Source: Pseudomonas putida (lineage in GTDB: Bacteria > Pseudomonadota > Gammaproteobacteria > Pseudomonadales > Pseudomonadaceae). Taken from it: a stretch of DNA of 64,000 bases. The notes beneath the pieces are model-generated. The model did not search any database, had not been told where the DNA came from, and saw only the letters and a program-made list of their open reading frames with translations. Within the stretch, counting starts at the first letter, position 1; every line of letters starts with the position of its first letter. The stretch lies in NCBI RefSeq assembly GCF_005080685.1, contig NZ_CP039371.1:6262001-6326000 (forward strand). Reading direction: 5' to 3'. Of this stretch, positions 40,285 through 49,672 are shown piece by piece. The translations under genes were made by a program, and so were the position numbers.

Positions 40285-40302
40285 GCCCCGCATTTGCGGG
40301 GC
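40285..40302 (-). terminator. Intrinsic terminator after trxA
   Basis: The minus strand reads GCCCCGC-AAAT-GCGGGGC followed by TTTTCTTTTTC. It is a strong stem with a good U-run just after the trxA stop, separating trxA from rho. Confidence 0.9.
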
Positions 40303-40311
40303 ATTTTCACA

Positions 40312-40641
40312 TCACAGGTGGGCGTCGAGGAACGCGGCCAGCTGCGACTTGGACAGAGCGCCGACCTTGGTGGCTTCGACGTTGCCATTCTTGAACAGCA
40401 TCAGGGTCGGGATACCACGCACGCCGTGCTTGGCTGGAGTTTCCTGGTTCTCGTCGATGTTCAGCTTGGCGACGGTCAGTTTGCCTTCGTAGGTGGAAGC
40501 GATGTCGTCCAGAACCGGAGCGATCATCTTGCATGGACCGCACCATTCAGCCCAGTAGTCGACCAGCACCGGGCCTTGAGCCTGAAGAACTTCGGCTTCG
40601 AAGGTGGCGTCGGTGACGTGTTTGATCAGATCGCTGCTCAT
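40312..40641 (-). CDS. trxA: Thioredoxin TrxA
   Basis: A 109-residue thioredoxin with active site WCGPC (C34 and C37) and the cis-proline loop [11 protein letters not shown]. It is the general cytoplasmic disulfide reductant. The start MSSDLIKHV at 40641 gives family length. It is terminated before rho and divergent from ppx. Confidence 0.97.
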   Translation of the reverse strand: MSSDLIKHVTDATFEAEVLQAQGPVLVDYWAEWCGPCKMIAPVLDDIASTYEGKLTVAKLNIDENQETPAKHGVRGIPTLMLFKNGNVEATKVGALSKSQLAAFLDAHL

Positions 40642-40885
40642 GGATATCTCCAGGGTCGTAAGCAAAAAAACGTGGCCCATGATAGCCGCACCCACGCCCC
40701 ACAGGAAGTCACAGACGATTGAGTGTAACTATAGTGGTGCAAGACGCTGCGAATCGAAACTGTCACACACGTGTCATAGCATCGAATGGCACATTGCCTT
40801 GCATCATGCCCCGGAGCGTCACGCGTTGGCGACAGCCATGGATCGTGGCACGATTGCCGGGTTAACGACCGAGAACACATCGACC

Positions 40886-42388
40886 ATGCCGCATACCACC
40901 GCGAAGAACCTGTCTCTGATCGCTGCCATCGACCTGGGCTCCAACAGTTTCCACATGGTAGTCGCCAAGGCCCACCACACCGAGATCCGCATTCTCGAAA
41001 GGCTGGGGGAAAAGGTGCAGCTGGCAGCCGGCATCGACGACGCCCGCATGCTCAGCGAAGAGGCCATGGAACGAGGCCTGGAGTGCCTCAAGCGCTTTGC
41101 CCAGCTGATCAACGGCATGCCCGCCGGTGCCGTGCGCATCGTCGGCACCAACGCCCTGCGTGAAGCGCGCAACCGCAACGCCTTCATCCAGCGCGCCGAA
41201 GCCATTCTCGGCCACCCGGTCGAGGTCATTTCCGGTCGTGAAGAAGCGCGCCTGATCTACCTGGGCGTGTCGCACACCCTGGCCGACACCCCCGGCAAGC
41301 GCCTGGTCGCCGACATCGGCGGCGGCAGCACCGAGTTCATCATCGGCCAGCGCTTCGAACCGCTGCTGCGCGAAAGCCTGCAGATGGGCTGCGTCAGCTT
41401 CACCCAGCGCTACTTCCGCGACGGCAAGATCACCCCGGCGCGCTACGCCCAGGCCTACACCGCCGCACGCCTGGAGCTGATGAGCATCGAGCACGCCCTG
41501 CACCGCCTGACCTGGGACGAGGCCATCGGCTCGTCGGGCACCATTCGCGCCATCGGCGCCGCCATCAAGGCCTGCGGCCTGGGCAACGGCGAGGTCAACG
41601 CCGAAGGCCTGGCCACGGTCAAGCGCAAGCTGTTCAAGCTGGGCGAGGTCGACAAGATCGACTTCGACGGCGTCAAGCCGGACCGCCGCACCATCTTCCC
41701 GGCCGGCCTTGCCATCCTCGAGGCGATTTTCGACGCCCTCGAACTGCAACGCATGGACCACTGCGACGGCGCCCTGCGTGAAGGCGTGCTGTTCGATCTG
41801 CTCGGCCGCCACCACCACGAGGACGTTCGCGAGCGCACCTTGAATTCGTTGATGGAGCGCTACCATGTCGACCAGGGCCAGGCGGCACGGGTCGAACGCA
41901 AGGCGCTGCACGCCTTCGACCAGGTGGCCGACGCGTGGGGGCTCAAAGATGGAAACTGGCGCGATCTGCTGGGATGGGCGGCGAAAATCCATGAAATCGG
42001 CTTGGACATCGCTCATTACCACTACCACAAGCACGGCGCCTACCTGATCGAGCACTCCGACCTGTCGGGGTTCTCCCGCGAGGATCAGCAGATGCTCGCG
42101 CTGCTGGTGCGCGGCCACCGCCGCAACATCCCCAAGGACCGCTTCGCCGAATTCGGCGCCGAAGGCCAGCAGTTGATCCGCCTGTGCGTTCTGCTGCGCT
42201 TCGCCATCCTGTTCCACCACATCCGCGGCACCCAGCAGATGCCGACCGTGGAGCTGCAGGCCGGTGAAGACAGCCTCAATGTGGTGTTCCCGGATGGCTG
42301 GCTGGAGCAGAACCAACTGACCCAGGCCGACTTCGCCAACGAAGCGGAGTGGCTGACCCGGGTCGGTTTCGTCCTCAGCGTACGTTGA
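40886..42388 (+). CDS. ppx: Exopolyphosphatase Ppx
   Basis: A 500-residue enzyme of the Ppx/GppA family. The N-terminal ASKHA phosphate loop is [14 protein letters not shown] and the second is [14 protein letters not shown]; an HD-like C-terminal domain follows ([15 protein letters not shown]). It releases phosphate from polyphosphate ends and can also hydrolyse pppGpp. It starts at 40886. Its last 14 bases overlap the end of convergent ppk, the making and breaking enzymes of polyphosphate. Confidence 0.94.
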   Translation: MPHTTAKNLSLIAAIDLGSNSFHMVVAKAHHTEIRILERLGEKVQLAAGIDDARMLSEEAMERGLECLKRFAQLINGMPAGAVRIVGTNALREARNRNAFIQRAEAILGHPVEVISGREEARLIYLGVSHTLADTPGKRLVADIGGGSTEFIIGQRFEPLLRESLQMGCVSFTQRYFRDGKITPARYAQAYTAARLELMSIEHALHRLTWDEAIGSSGTIRAIGAAIKACGLGNGEVNAEGLATVKRKLFKLGEVDKIDFDGVKPDRRTIFPAGLAILEAIFDALELQRMDHCDGALREGVLFDLLGRHHHEDVRERTLNSLMERYHVDQGQAARVERKALHAFDQVADAWGLKDGNWRDLLGWAAKIHEIGLDIAHYHYHKHGAYLIEHSDLSGFSREDQQMLALLVRGHRRNIPKDRFAEFGAEGQQLIRLCVLLRFAILFHHIRGTQQMPTVELQAGEDSLNVVFPDGWLEQNQLTQADFANEAEWLTRVGFVLSVR

Positions 42389-44600
42389 GGACCGGGTTGC
42401 TCAGGCGCTCCAGCAGGGTCGCCTGGGCACTGCGCGGGTTCTGGTTGCCGGTGGGGCTGATGCGCACGTAGCGTCCATCGGGCTGCAGGGTCCAGGCGTG
42501 GGTGTTGTCGGTGAGGTAACCCTCGAGTTCCTTCTTGACCCGCAACAGCAGCTTCTTGCCCTCGACCGGGAAGCAGGTCTCGACGCGCTTGTCGAGGTTG
42601 CGCTCCATCCAGTCGGCGCTGGACAGGTAGATCTGCTCTTCGCCGCCATTGAGGAAATAGAACACCCGGGTGTGCTCCAGGAAGCGGCCGATGATCGAGC
42701 GCACCTGGATATTGTGCGATACCCCCGGGATGCCAGGGCGCAGGCAGCACATGCCACGCACCACCAGGTCGATCTTCACGCCCGACTGGCTGGCCTTGTA
42801 CAAGGCCTTGATGACCTTGGCGTCGGTCAGCGAGTTGAACTTGGCGATGATGTGCGCCGGTTTGCCTTCCAGGGCGAACTGGGTCTCGCGGGCAATCATG
42901 TCGAGCATGCCCTTCTTCAGGGTGAACGGCGCATGCAACAGCTTCTTCATGCGCAGCGTCTTGCCCATGCCGATCAGCTGGCTGAACAGCTTGCCGACGT
43001 CCTCGGTGAGGGCATCGTCGGAGGTCAGCAGGCTGTAGTCGGTGTACAGGCGGGCATTGCCGGCGTGGTAGTTGCCAGTACCCAGGTGCGCGTAACGCAC
43101 GATCTCGCCCTGCTCGCGGCGCAGGATCAGCATCATCTTGGCGTGGGTCTTGAAGCCGACCACGCCGTAGATCACCACCGCACCCGCCGCTTGCAGGCGG
43201 CTGGCCATCTGCAGGTTGGATTCTTCGTCGAAACGCGCGCGCAGCTCGATCACCGCGGTGACCTCCTTGCCGTTACGCGCCGCGTCCACCAGGGCGTCGA
43301 CGATCTCCGAGTTGGCCCCGGAACGGTACAGGGTCTGGCGCACGGCGAGCACGTGCGGGTCCTTGGCGGCCTGGCGCAGCAGGTCGACGACCGGCGTGAA
43401 GGACTCGAACGGGTGCATCAGCAGGATGTCCTGCTTGCCGATGACGCTGAAGATGTTGTCGGCGTTCTGCAGCAGTTTCGGGATCGCCGGGGTGAATGGC
43501 GTGTACTGCAGCTCCGGATGGCTGTCCAGGCCAGTGATGCTGAACAGGCGGGTCAGGTTGACCGGGCCATTGACCTGGTAGAGCTCGCTCTCGCTCAGGC
43601 TAAACTGCTTGAGCAGGTAGTCGGAGAGGTGCTTGGGGCAGGTGTCGGCCACTTCCAGACGCACGGCATCGCCATAACGGCGCGAGAACAGCTCGCCGCG
43701 CAAGGCACGGGCCAGGTCGTCGACCTCCTCGGAGTCCAGCGCCAGGTCGGCGTTGCGGGTCAGGCGGAACTGGTAGCAGCCCTTGACCTTCATGCCCTGG
43801 AACAGGTCGTCGGCGTGGGCGTGGATCATCGACGACAGGAATACGAAGTTGTCGCCCGCGCCGCCCACGTCTTCCGGCACGCGGATGACGCGCGGCAGCA
43901 GGCGCGGCGCAGGGATGATCGCCAGGCCCGAGTCGCGGCCGAAGGCGTCGACCCCTTCGAGCTCGACGATGAAGTTCAGGCTCTTGTTCACCAGCAGCGG
44001 GAACGGGTGGGTCGGGTCGAGGCCGATCGGGGTGATGATCGGCGCGATCTCGTCGCGGAAATAGCGGCGTACCCAAGTCTTGAGCTTGGGCGTCCAGTAG
44101 CGGCGACGGATGAAGCGGATGGCGTGCTTTTCAAGCTCCGGCAGCAGCACGTCGTTGAGGATCGCGTACTGGCGTTCCACCTCGATGTGCACCAGCTCGC
44201 TGATGCGCGCCAGCGCCTGGTGCGGCTGCAGGCCGTCGGCACCGGCCTGTTCACGGGCGAAATTGATCTGCTTCTTCAGGCCCGCGACGCGGATCTCGAA
44301 GAACTCGTCGAGGTTGCTGGAGAAGATCAGCAGGAACTTCAAACGCTCCAGCAGCGGGTAGGACTCGTCCAGCGCCTGTTCCAGCACACGGATGTTGAAC
44401 TGCAGCTGCGAAAGCTCGCGATGAATGTACAGGCTGCTGTCGTCCAGGCTCGGCACGACGATGGCCGGCGTCGGTGCGGGGGCCGGCGTCTCGACCACGG
44501 GCTCGGGCTCAGGCGGCAGGTCCGGAGGGGTCTGCACCAGCTCCTCGGGGACAGCCTGGGCTTCCTTGATCGCGACAGGGGTTAGCACTTCATTATTCAT
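42375..44600 (-). CDS. ppk: Polyphosphate kinase Ppk1
   Basis: A 741-residue enzyme with a proline/glutamate-rich N-terminal extension (about residues 15-45, such as [15 protein letters not shown]) before the conserved core. The autophosphorylated histidine lies in [11 protein letters not shown], followed by [15 protein letters not shown] and the C-terminal HKD-like repeat are present. It polymerises ATP phosphate into polyphosphate. The start MNNEVLTPV at 44600 is preferred over a codon 16 earlier. It converges with ppx by a 14-bp overlap. Confidence 0.95.
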   Translation of the reverse strand: MNNEVLTPVAIKEAQAVPEELVQTPPDLPPEPEPVVETPAPAPTPAIVVPSLDDSSLYIHRELSQLQFNIRVLEQALDESYPLLERLKFLLIFSSNLDEFFEIRVAGLKKQINFAREQAGADGLQPHQALARISELVHIEVERQYAILNDVLLPELEKHAIRFIRRRYWTPKLKTWVRRYFRDEIAPIITPIGLDPTHPFPLLVNKSLNFIVELEGVDAFGRDSGLAIIPAPRLLPRVIRVPEDVGGAGDNFVFLSSMIHAHADDLFQGMKVKGCYQFRLTRNADLALDSEEVDDLARALRGELFSRRYGDAVRLEVADTCPKHLSDYLLKQFSLSESELYQVNGPVNLTRLFSITGLDSHPELQYTPFTPAIPKLLQNADNIFSVIGKQDILLMHPFESFTPVVDLLRQAAKDPHVLAVRQTLYRSGANSEIVDALVDAARNGKEVTAVIELRARFDEESNLQMASRLQAAGAVVIYGVVGFKTHAKMMLILRREQGEIVRYAHLGTGNYHAGNARLYTDYSLLTSDDALTEDVGKLFSQLIGMGKTLRMKKLLHAPFTLKKGMLDMIARETQFALEGKPAHIIAKFNSLTDAKVIKALYKASQSGVKIDLVVRGMCCLRPGIPGVSHNIQVRSIIGRFLEHTRVFYFLNGGEEQIYLSSADWMERNLDKRVETCFPVEGKKLLLRVKKELEGYLTDNTHAWTLQPDGRYVRISPTGNQNPRSAQATLLERLSNPVLNVR

Positions 44601-44815
44601 CTGACGTTCCTGGAGGGCGGATACGCTCTCTGTACAATTTAGCGGCACGATAAGCGGCCATTATGACGACTGTGTTACACCCCGTGGCAAGCCTGCGTCT
44701 TATAGCCGCCGCTATTGTCATGACTGCCATTGTTCACGCCAAGACACATTTGGACACTTTCATGAATGCGCGTGAAGGGGTAGGCTGCGCGTTCATTTCG
44801 CCAGCATCTCAGAAA

Positions 44816-45412
44816 ATGCTTCAACAATTCCTGCAGGATTTCGGCTACTTCGCCCTTTTTCTAGGCACCTTTTTTGAAGGCGAGACCATCCTGGTGCTTG
44901 CAGGCTTCCTCGCGTTCCGCGGCTACATGGACATCAAGCTGGTATGCCTGGTGGCCTTTCTCGGCAGCTACGCGGGCGATCAATTGTGGTATTTCATGGG
45001 CCGCCGTCATGGGCGCCGGATCCTCGCCCGCAAGCCGCGCTGGCAGGCCATGGGCGACAAGGCCCTGGGGCACATTCGCCGCCACCCCGACATCTGGGTG
45101 CTGAGCTTCCGCTTCGTCTACGGCCTGCGCACGGTGATGCCAGTGGCGATCGGCCTGTCGGGCTACCCGCCACGCCGCTACCTGCTGCTCAATGGCATCG
45201 GCGCCGCGATCTGGGCGCTGGCCCTGGGCGCTGCCGCCTATCACTTCGGCGCCATCCTCGAAGGCTTGCTGGGCAACGTCAAACGCTATGAGCTATGGGT
45301 ACTAGGGGGGCTGTTGGTATTGGGCGGCCTGCTCTGGTTGCGCCGACGCTTCCGCGCCCTGCGGGCCGAGCGCAAGGCGGCTACCGCACCGGATCAGCCC
45401 GCCGATAAATGA
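44816..45412 (+). CDS. DedA-family membrane protein
   Basis: A 198-residue inner-membrane protein of the DedA/SNARE-associated family. The re-entrant region has FEGETILVLAGFLA and the second half LSFRFVYGLRTVMPVAIGLSG. Members act as lipid (undecaprenyl phosphate or PE) flippases. The frame is open back to 44663, but the family N-terminus fits the ATG at 44816 (MLQQFLQDFGYFALF); the start is therefore uncertain. It is divergent from ppk. Confidence 0.85.
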   Translation: MLQQFLQDFGYFALFLGTFFEGETILVLAGFLAFRGYMDIKLVCLVAFLGSYAGDQLWYFMGRRHGRRILARKPRWQAMGDKALGHIRRHPDIWVLSFRFVYGLRTVMPVAIGLSGYPPRRYLLLNGIGAAIWALALGAAAYHFGAILEGLLGNVKRYELWVLGGLLVLGGLLWLRRRFRALRAERKAATAPDQPADK

Positions 45413-45468
45413 ACACCCCGCCCTGGCTGCGTTCAAAGCTTTAGCGCCTCGACACAGGAGTAACGAGC

Positions 45469-46137
45469 ATGACCAAAAAAGTAGCGGTGATTCTTTCGGG
45501 CTGCGGCGTGTACGACGGCGCGGAAATCCATGAAAGCGTGATCACCCTCCTGCGCCTCGACCAACGCGGTGCGCAGGTGCAATGCTTCGCGCCGAACATC
45601 GCGCAGTTGCACGTGATCGACCACCTGACCGGCCAGGAGATGCCCGAATCGCGCAACGTGCTGGTCGAGTCGGCCCGCATCGCCCGCGGCGAGGTCAAGG
45701 ACATCCGCGAAGCCAAGGTCGAGGAGTTCGACGCGCTGATCGTCCCCGGTGGTTTTGGCGCAGCCAAGAACCTCTCCAACTTCGCCGTCGAAGGCGCCAA
45801 GTGCAGCGTGCAACCCGACGTGCTGGCCCTGGCCGAAGCCTTTGCCGAGGCCTGCAAGCCGGTCGGCCTGATCTGCATCTCGCCAGCCCTGGCTGCCAAG
45901 ATCTACGGCCCGGAAGTGGTCTGCACCATCGGCACCGACGCCGCCACCGCGGCCGCGGTGACCGAGATGGGCGGCAAGCATGAAGAGTGCGACGTGCATG
46001 ACATCGTCGAGGATACCCAGCGCAAGCTGGTGACCACCCCGGCCTACATGGAAGCCAAGTCGATCAGCGAAGCGGCCAGCGGTATCTACAAGCTGGTGGA
46101 CCGGGTACTCGAGCTGACCCACGAAGGCGAGCAGTAA
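45469..46137 (+). CDS. elbB: Isoprenoid biosynthesis glyoxalase ElbB
   Basis: A 222-residue DJ-1/PfpI-fold protein with LIVPGGFGAAKNLSNFA (around residues 88-104) and PVGLICISPALAAK (around 130-143), the nucleophile elbow region with its Cys. E. coli ElbB has weak glyoxalase activity and was linked to isoprenoid production. A ribosome-binding site (AGGAGTAACGAGC) precedes the ATG. Confidence 0.92.
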   Translation: MTKKVAVILSGCGVYDGAEIHESVITLLRLDQRGAQVQCFAPNIAQLHVIDHLTGQEMPESRNVLVESARIARGEVKDIREAKVEEFDALIVPGGFGAAKNLSNFAVEGAKCSVQPDVLALAEAFAEACKPVGLICISPALAAKIYGPEVVCTIGTDAATAAAVTEMGGKHEECDVHDIVEDTQRKLVTTPAYMEAKSISEAASGIYKLVDRVLELTHEGEQ

Positions 46138-46165
46138 TCCCTCTGGGCCTGCGTCGCGGGCCCCA

Positions 46166-46618
46166 TCACCCTTTCGACAGGCGCGTCAGGATCCGATCCA
46201 GGGCATTGGCGAACGCCTGCTTCTCGCGCTCGCCATAAGGCGCCTGCCCGCCGCCGACCTGGCCTTGCTCGCGCAACTCGGTGAACAGGTTGCGAACTGC
46301 CAAGCGCTCGCCCATGTTGCGTTCATCGAATTCACGCCCACGCGGGTCGAGGGCGGCGACACCCTTCTTGATCAAGCGGTCGGCCAGCGGCACGTCGCTG
46401 CAGATCACCAATTCGCCCGGCTCGGCATGCTCGACCAGGTAATCGTCGGCGGCGTCCATGCCACTGGGCACCACGATCAGCCGCACGATGGCGAAGGCCG
46501 GCTTGGCCACGGCCTGGCCGGCGACCATCACCACCTCCAGCTTGCGCTTGAGGGCGAACTTGACGATCAGGTCCTTGGCCGGTTTGGGGCAGGCGTCGGC
46601 GTCGATCCAGATGCGCAT
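46166..46618 (-). CDS. YaiI/YqxD family (UPF0178) protein
   Basis: A 150-residue PIN-like-fold protein (DUF188) with the conserved start RIWIDADACPKPAKDLIV and motifs VICSDVPLADRLIKKGV and DPRGREFDE. It is a widespread predicted nuclease-fold protein with unproven activity. It converges on elbB and is followed upstream by a REPIN. Confidence 0.9.
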   Translation of the reverse strand: MRIWIDADACPKPAKDLIVKFALKRKLEVVMVAGQAVAKPAFAIVRLIVVPSGMDAADDYLVEHAEPGELVICSDVPLADRLIKKGVAALDPRGREFDERNMGERLAVRNLFTELREQGQVGGGQAPYGEREKQAFANALDRILTRLSKG

Positions 46619-46647
46619 GTAGCAATTCTCTCTCGTTTGTCTGCACC

Positions 46648-46717
46648 GGCCCCATCGCCGGCAAGCCGGCTCCTACAGCATAAATCCCGTAGGAGCCGGC
46701 TTGCCGGCGATGGGGCC
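46648..46717. repeat. REPIN (GCCGGC type) between the FTR1 and YaiI-like genes
   Basis: GGCCCCATCGCCGGCAAGCC faces a perfect inverted partner ending GGCTTGCCGGCGATGGGGCC, with ATAAATCC in the loop; it is one of the best-preserved copies in the window. Both neighbours run leftward. Confidence 0.92.
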
Positions 46718-46731
46718 AGCAGCTTCACAGC

Positions 46732-48639
46732 TTAAACCGCAGCCCGACGCTTCTCGGCCAGGCGACTGCGCCCATACAACACCACAATCGCCAACAATGC
46801 CACCGCTTGCGCCCCGAGCGAGTAGGCATCGGCATGAATCCCCAGCCAGTCGAACTCGAAGAACGCCAGCGGACGCGTGCCCAGCACCCCGGCCTCCTGC
46901 AGCGCCTTGACGCCATGCCCGGCGAACACCACCGACAAGGCGCACAGCAACGCGGCGTTGATGCCGAAGAACAGCGACAGCGGCAGCTTCGCCGAACCCC
47001 GCAGAATCACCCAGGCCAGGCCCACCAGCAGCACCAGTGCGGTGGCGCCACCGGCCAGCACCGCCTGGTGCCCAGCCGGGCCGGCCTGCAGCCACAGGGT
47101 CTCGTAGAACAGGATTACCTCAAACAGCTCGCGGTACACCGAGAAGAACGCCAGCACGGCAAAGCCAAAGCGCCCGCCGCCACTGACCAGGCTGCTCTTG
47201 ATGTAGTCCTGCCAGGCCGCGGCATGCCGGCGGTCGTGCATCCACACGCCCAGCCACAGCACCATCACTGCGGCGAACAGCGCCGTGCAGCCTTCGAGCA
47301 GTTCACGCTGGGCGCCGCCGACATCGATCACATAGGCCGCCAGCGCCCAGGTGGCGAAACCGGCGACCAGGGCCAGGGCCCAACCCATGTTGACGCTGCG
47401 CACCGCCGATTGCTGGCCGGTATTGCGCAGGAACGCGAGGATCGCCGCCAGCACCAGGATCGCCTCGAGGCCTTCGCGGAGCAGGATCAGCAACCCGGAG
47501 ATGTAGCTCAGCGACCAGCTCAGGCCATCGCTGCCCAGCAGTTTGGCGGCCTGGTCCAGCTTCGTCTTGGCTTCGGCCAGGCGCTGTTCGGCCTGGGCTG
47601 CCGGCAGGCCATCCTGCAGCGCCTGACGGTAGGCCATCAGGGCTTTCTCGGTGTCCTTGCGGGCCTCGGTGTCGATGTTGTCCAGCGAGCTTTCCACCAG
47701 CTCGAAGCCTTCCAGGTAGGCGGCTACCGACAGGTCATAGGCCTGGTCGTGGTCGCCTTCGCGGTAGGCCGCCAGGCTCTTGTCGAGGGTGGTTGCGGTG
47801 TATTCGAGCAACTGCGCCGGGCCACGCTTGACCTGCGCAGGCTTGGCACGCTGGGCACGGAAGGCCCCGAGCGCCGCCTCGCCTTCGTTGGCGCTCACCT
47901 CGGCCGGGGTCTGGCGGGCCAGGTCGGCGATGTTCCAGGTCTTGTCGCCCCTGGCCGCTTCAGGGTTGGCGGTGAAACTCGCCACATAGGCGGCCACGTC
48001 CCAGCGCTGGCGTTCATCAAGCTGGTCGGCGAACGACGGCATCTCGGTGCCATCGATGCCCAGACCCAGGGTGTTGTAGAGGTCGAACAGGCTCAGCTGG
48101 TCGAGGCGCTCGGTATTGCGCAGGTTGGCAGGCGCAGGCTCCAGGCCGACGCCTGCCGGGCCATCGCCGGCACCGCTGTCGCCGTGGCAGATGGCGCAGT
48201 TCTGGGCATACAGCGAGGCGCCGCGCGCAGGGTCGGGGGTAATCACCGGAGCCTGGCTGACCTCGTAGGCCACGGCCAGGCGAGCGCCCAGCTGGCGCGC
48301 CTGCTTGGCCACGCTGGCGCCGTCCTGGCGCTGATCGACGGCCTGGCGCAGGGTTTCGACGCCCTGGCTCAGGGCACCCTGCTCGGCGTGCGCCGGCAGG
48401 TGCTTGACCAGGTCGGCCAAGACCGCGCTGAACTCCAGTTGCTCGCGGTATTCACCCTCGTCGATGACCTTGCCGCCCTGTACGGTCGGTGGGTAGTCGG
48501 CGCCGATGTAGTCGAGCAAATGCAGGGCCTTGGTGGCCTCGGCGGGTGCTTCGGCCTGGGCGAAGGTGCTGCACAGCGCCAGCGCCTGGGCCAGCAGCAA
48601 GGCCGGCAACCAGGCGAACGGACGGGAATGGGAATTCAT
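46732..48639 (-). CDS. FTR1-family iron permease with N-terminal cytochrome c
   Basis: A 635-residue membrane protein. It has a signal peptide (MNSHSRPFAWLPALLLAQAL), a c-type heme motif CAICH (C148-H152) in a periplasmic domain, a long helical region rich in Ala and charged residues, then a seven-helix FTR1 permease with two RExxE iron motifs (REGLE around residue 388, RELFE around 502). Such permeases import iron after ferrous oxidation or reduction; the built-in heme could supply that redox step. There is no EfeO or EfeB neighbour. The start at 48639 is chosen to give the signal peptide. Confidence 0.88.
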   Translation of the reverse strand: MNSHSRPFAWLPALLLAQALALCSTFAQAEAPAEATKALHLLDYIGADYPPTVQGGKVIDEGEYREQLEFSAVLADLVKHLPAHAEQGALSQGVETLRQAVDQRQDGASVAKQARQLGARLAVAYEVSQAPVITPDPARGASLYAQNCAICHGDSGAGDGPAGVGLEPAPANLRNTERLDQLSLFDLYNTLGLGIDGTEMPSFADQLDERQRWDVAAYVASFTANPEAARGDKTWNIADLARQTPAEVSANEGEAALGAFRAQRAKPAQVKRGPAQLLEYTATTLDKSLAAYREGDHDQAYDLSVAAYLEGFELVESSLDNIDTEARKDTEKALMAYRQALQDGLPAAQAEQRLAEAKTKLDQAAKLLGSDGLSWSLSYISGLLILLREGLEAILVLAAILAFLRNTGQQSAVRSVNMGWALALVAGFATWALAAYVIDVGGAQRELLEGCTALFAAVMVLWLGVWMHDRRHAAAWQDYIKSSLVSGGGRFGFAVLAFFSVYRELFEVILFYETLWLQAGPAGHQAVLAGGATALVLLVGLAWVILRGSAKLPLSLFFGINAALLCALSVVFAGHGVKALQEAGVLGTRPLAFFEFDWLGIHADAYSLGAQAVALLAIVVLYGRSRLAEKRRAAV

Positions 48640-48923
48640 GGCCGGTCTCGGAGGGAATGCGAAAGAGAACATTGTTTACTTCCACTTGTTTTCCCTCAAG
48701 GGGGGCGGGGTGGTTTCATGAAAAATTTTGAAACAAACCATTCTGGGAAGATGAGAGGAAAAAAACAGCAAGAAAGCCAGAAATGAGGATTTTCTGGCTG
48801 AAGTGAGGAAAATCTTGGGAAATCGACTGGTTTGCTCGTTTAACGCACGGTCGATTGGAGGGTTGTAGCGCAGCGCATCGAGCGCCGCTCGGGCGGCGCT
48901 CGATTTCGACACCTGCGAATTAA
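48640..48923. other. Intergenic region upstream of the FTR1 gene
   Basis: The 284-bp gap contains an A-rich and purine-rich block around 48720-48830 and no convincing gene. A Fur box is expected for an iron permease, but I find no clear 19-bp match. The promoter is likely in this stretch, on the minus strand. Confidence 0.4.
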
Positions 48924-49181
48924 TTAAAGCGTGCGCGCACCCTCAACACCCATCCCCCGCTCCATGTCATCAATCAGCGCCTTGGCCATCTCGCTGAGGA
49001 TCCGCGCTGCGCTGCCGGCCATGCGGTCGTTTTCCATTTCCGCTTCGGTGGTCAGGTGGCGGATGCAGCCGAGCAACGTCGATAGCTGCGAGAAGGCGTG
49101 ATCGAAAGGGACGCCTGATTGCAGGCGGAACAGGTCGAAGGTTTCCTTGCCGACGGTAACGCCGTGGTTGGGCTCGGTCAT
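48924..49181 (-). CDS. DUF3077 family small protein
   Basis: An 85-residue protein starting MTEPNHGVTVGKETFDLFRLQSGVPFD; the block LFRLQSGVPFDHAFSQLSTLL is the DUF3077 signature. The family is Pseudomonas-specific with unknown function and often follows a DUF6124-like gene. The ATG overlaps the upstream stop by 4 bp (ATGA), so the two are coupled. A structured leader (49445-49640) precedes the pair. Confidence 0.75.
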   Translation of the reverse strand: MTEPNHGVTVGKETFDLFRLQSGVPFDHAFSQLSTLLGCIRHLTTEAEMENDRMAGSAARILSEMAKALIDDMERGMGVEGARTL

Positions 49182-49444
49182 GGTGCCAGCTCCTTCCTGC
49201 GCATGGCGGTGCAGTGGTCGGTCACGGCATCGAGCACCGCGCACATCACGCGGATGGCCATGCAGAGGGCGTCACGGCGTAAGCCTGGCTCGGTTTCACG
49301 AAGCACCTCGCCGGTCTGGGTGATGGTCAGAAGCAGGGCGTCCTGCAGAACTGGGCCATCGGCGATGGTGTTGGGGAATGCGAGGGTGACGGTGGGGGCG
49401 TCGGTCAGGAGAAGGTCGGGTGGATCGGGGACTATCTTTTTCAT
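49178..49444 (-). CDS. DUF6124-like small protein
   Basis: An 88-residue protein starting MKKIVPDPPDLLLTDAP; the KKIvPDPP start resembles DUF6124 proteins, though the rest is not a strong match. The C-terminal part is helical with several cysteines (CMAIRVMCAVLDAVTDHC). GGAG sits seven bases before the ATG, immediately after the last leader hairpin. It is coupled to the DUF3077 gene. Function unknown. Confidence 0.65.
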   Translation of the reverse strand: MKKIVPDPPDLLLTDAPTVTLAFPNTIADGPVLQDALLLTITQTGEVLRETEPGLRRDALCMAIRVMCAVLDAVTDHCTAMRRKELAP

Positions 49445-49640
49445 GGCGAAACTCCGTATGAAGGCTAGGAGCTGCCATCCGTTTCGTCTCACGGATTAGG
49501 GCGGCAGTCGTGCGCGGTGTGAGACCCGGGACATACGGTAACCCCGGCCAGGCCGAAGCCTGTCCGCACACGACCGCCATGAGGCGACGCTTACCGAATG
49601 TTAACCGGGTGTCTCACGCCCGATCGCCTTTCAAGGCGAC
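49445..49640 (-). promoter_or_regulatory. Highly structured leader RNA of the DUF6124-like/DUF3077 genes
   Basis: On the minus strand at least five stems can form before the ATG. They include TCGCCTT/AAGGCGA (49624-49639), a near-perfect stem with a GAG loop (49606-49622), and an enclosing 11-bp helix GTCGTGCGCGG (49507-49517) with CCGCACACGAC (49564-49574), extended by 3 bp. Inside the helix are CCGGG-N12-CCCGG (49526-49547) and a UUCG-tetraloop hairpin (49549-49562). The last stem is ATCCGT/ACGGAT (49477-49496). The junction strand GUCUC can also pair with the loop GAGAC of that last hairpin. Confidence 0.65.
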
Positions 49641-49672
49641 CCGACGACAGTAGTCCCGAGGCACTGGCCTAG

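Noticed and set aside
40787..40803. Sigma-54-like TGGCAC...TTGCA before ppx
   Set aside because: The spacing between the GG and GC elements is one base too long for a typical -24/-12 promoter.
44663..44815. N-terminal extension of the DedA protein
   Set aside because: Open for 51 codons, but the sequence does not resemble DedA N-termini and lacks a ribosome-binding site; probably promoter region.
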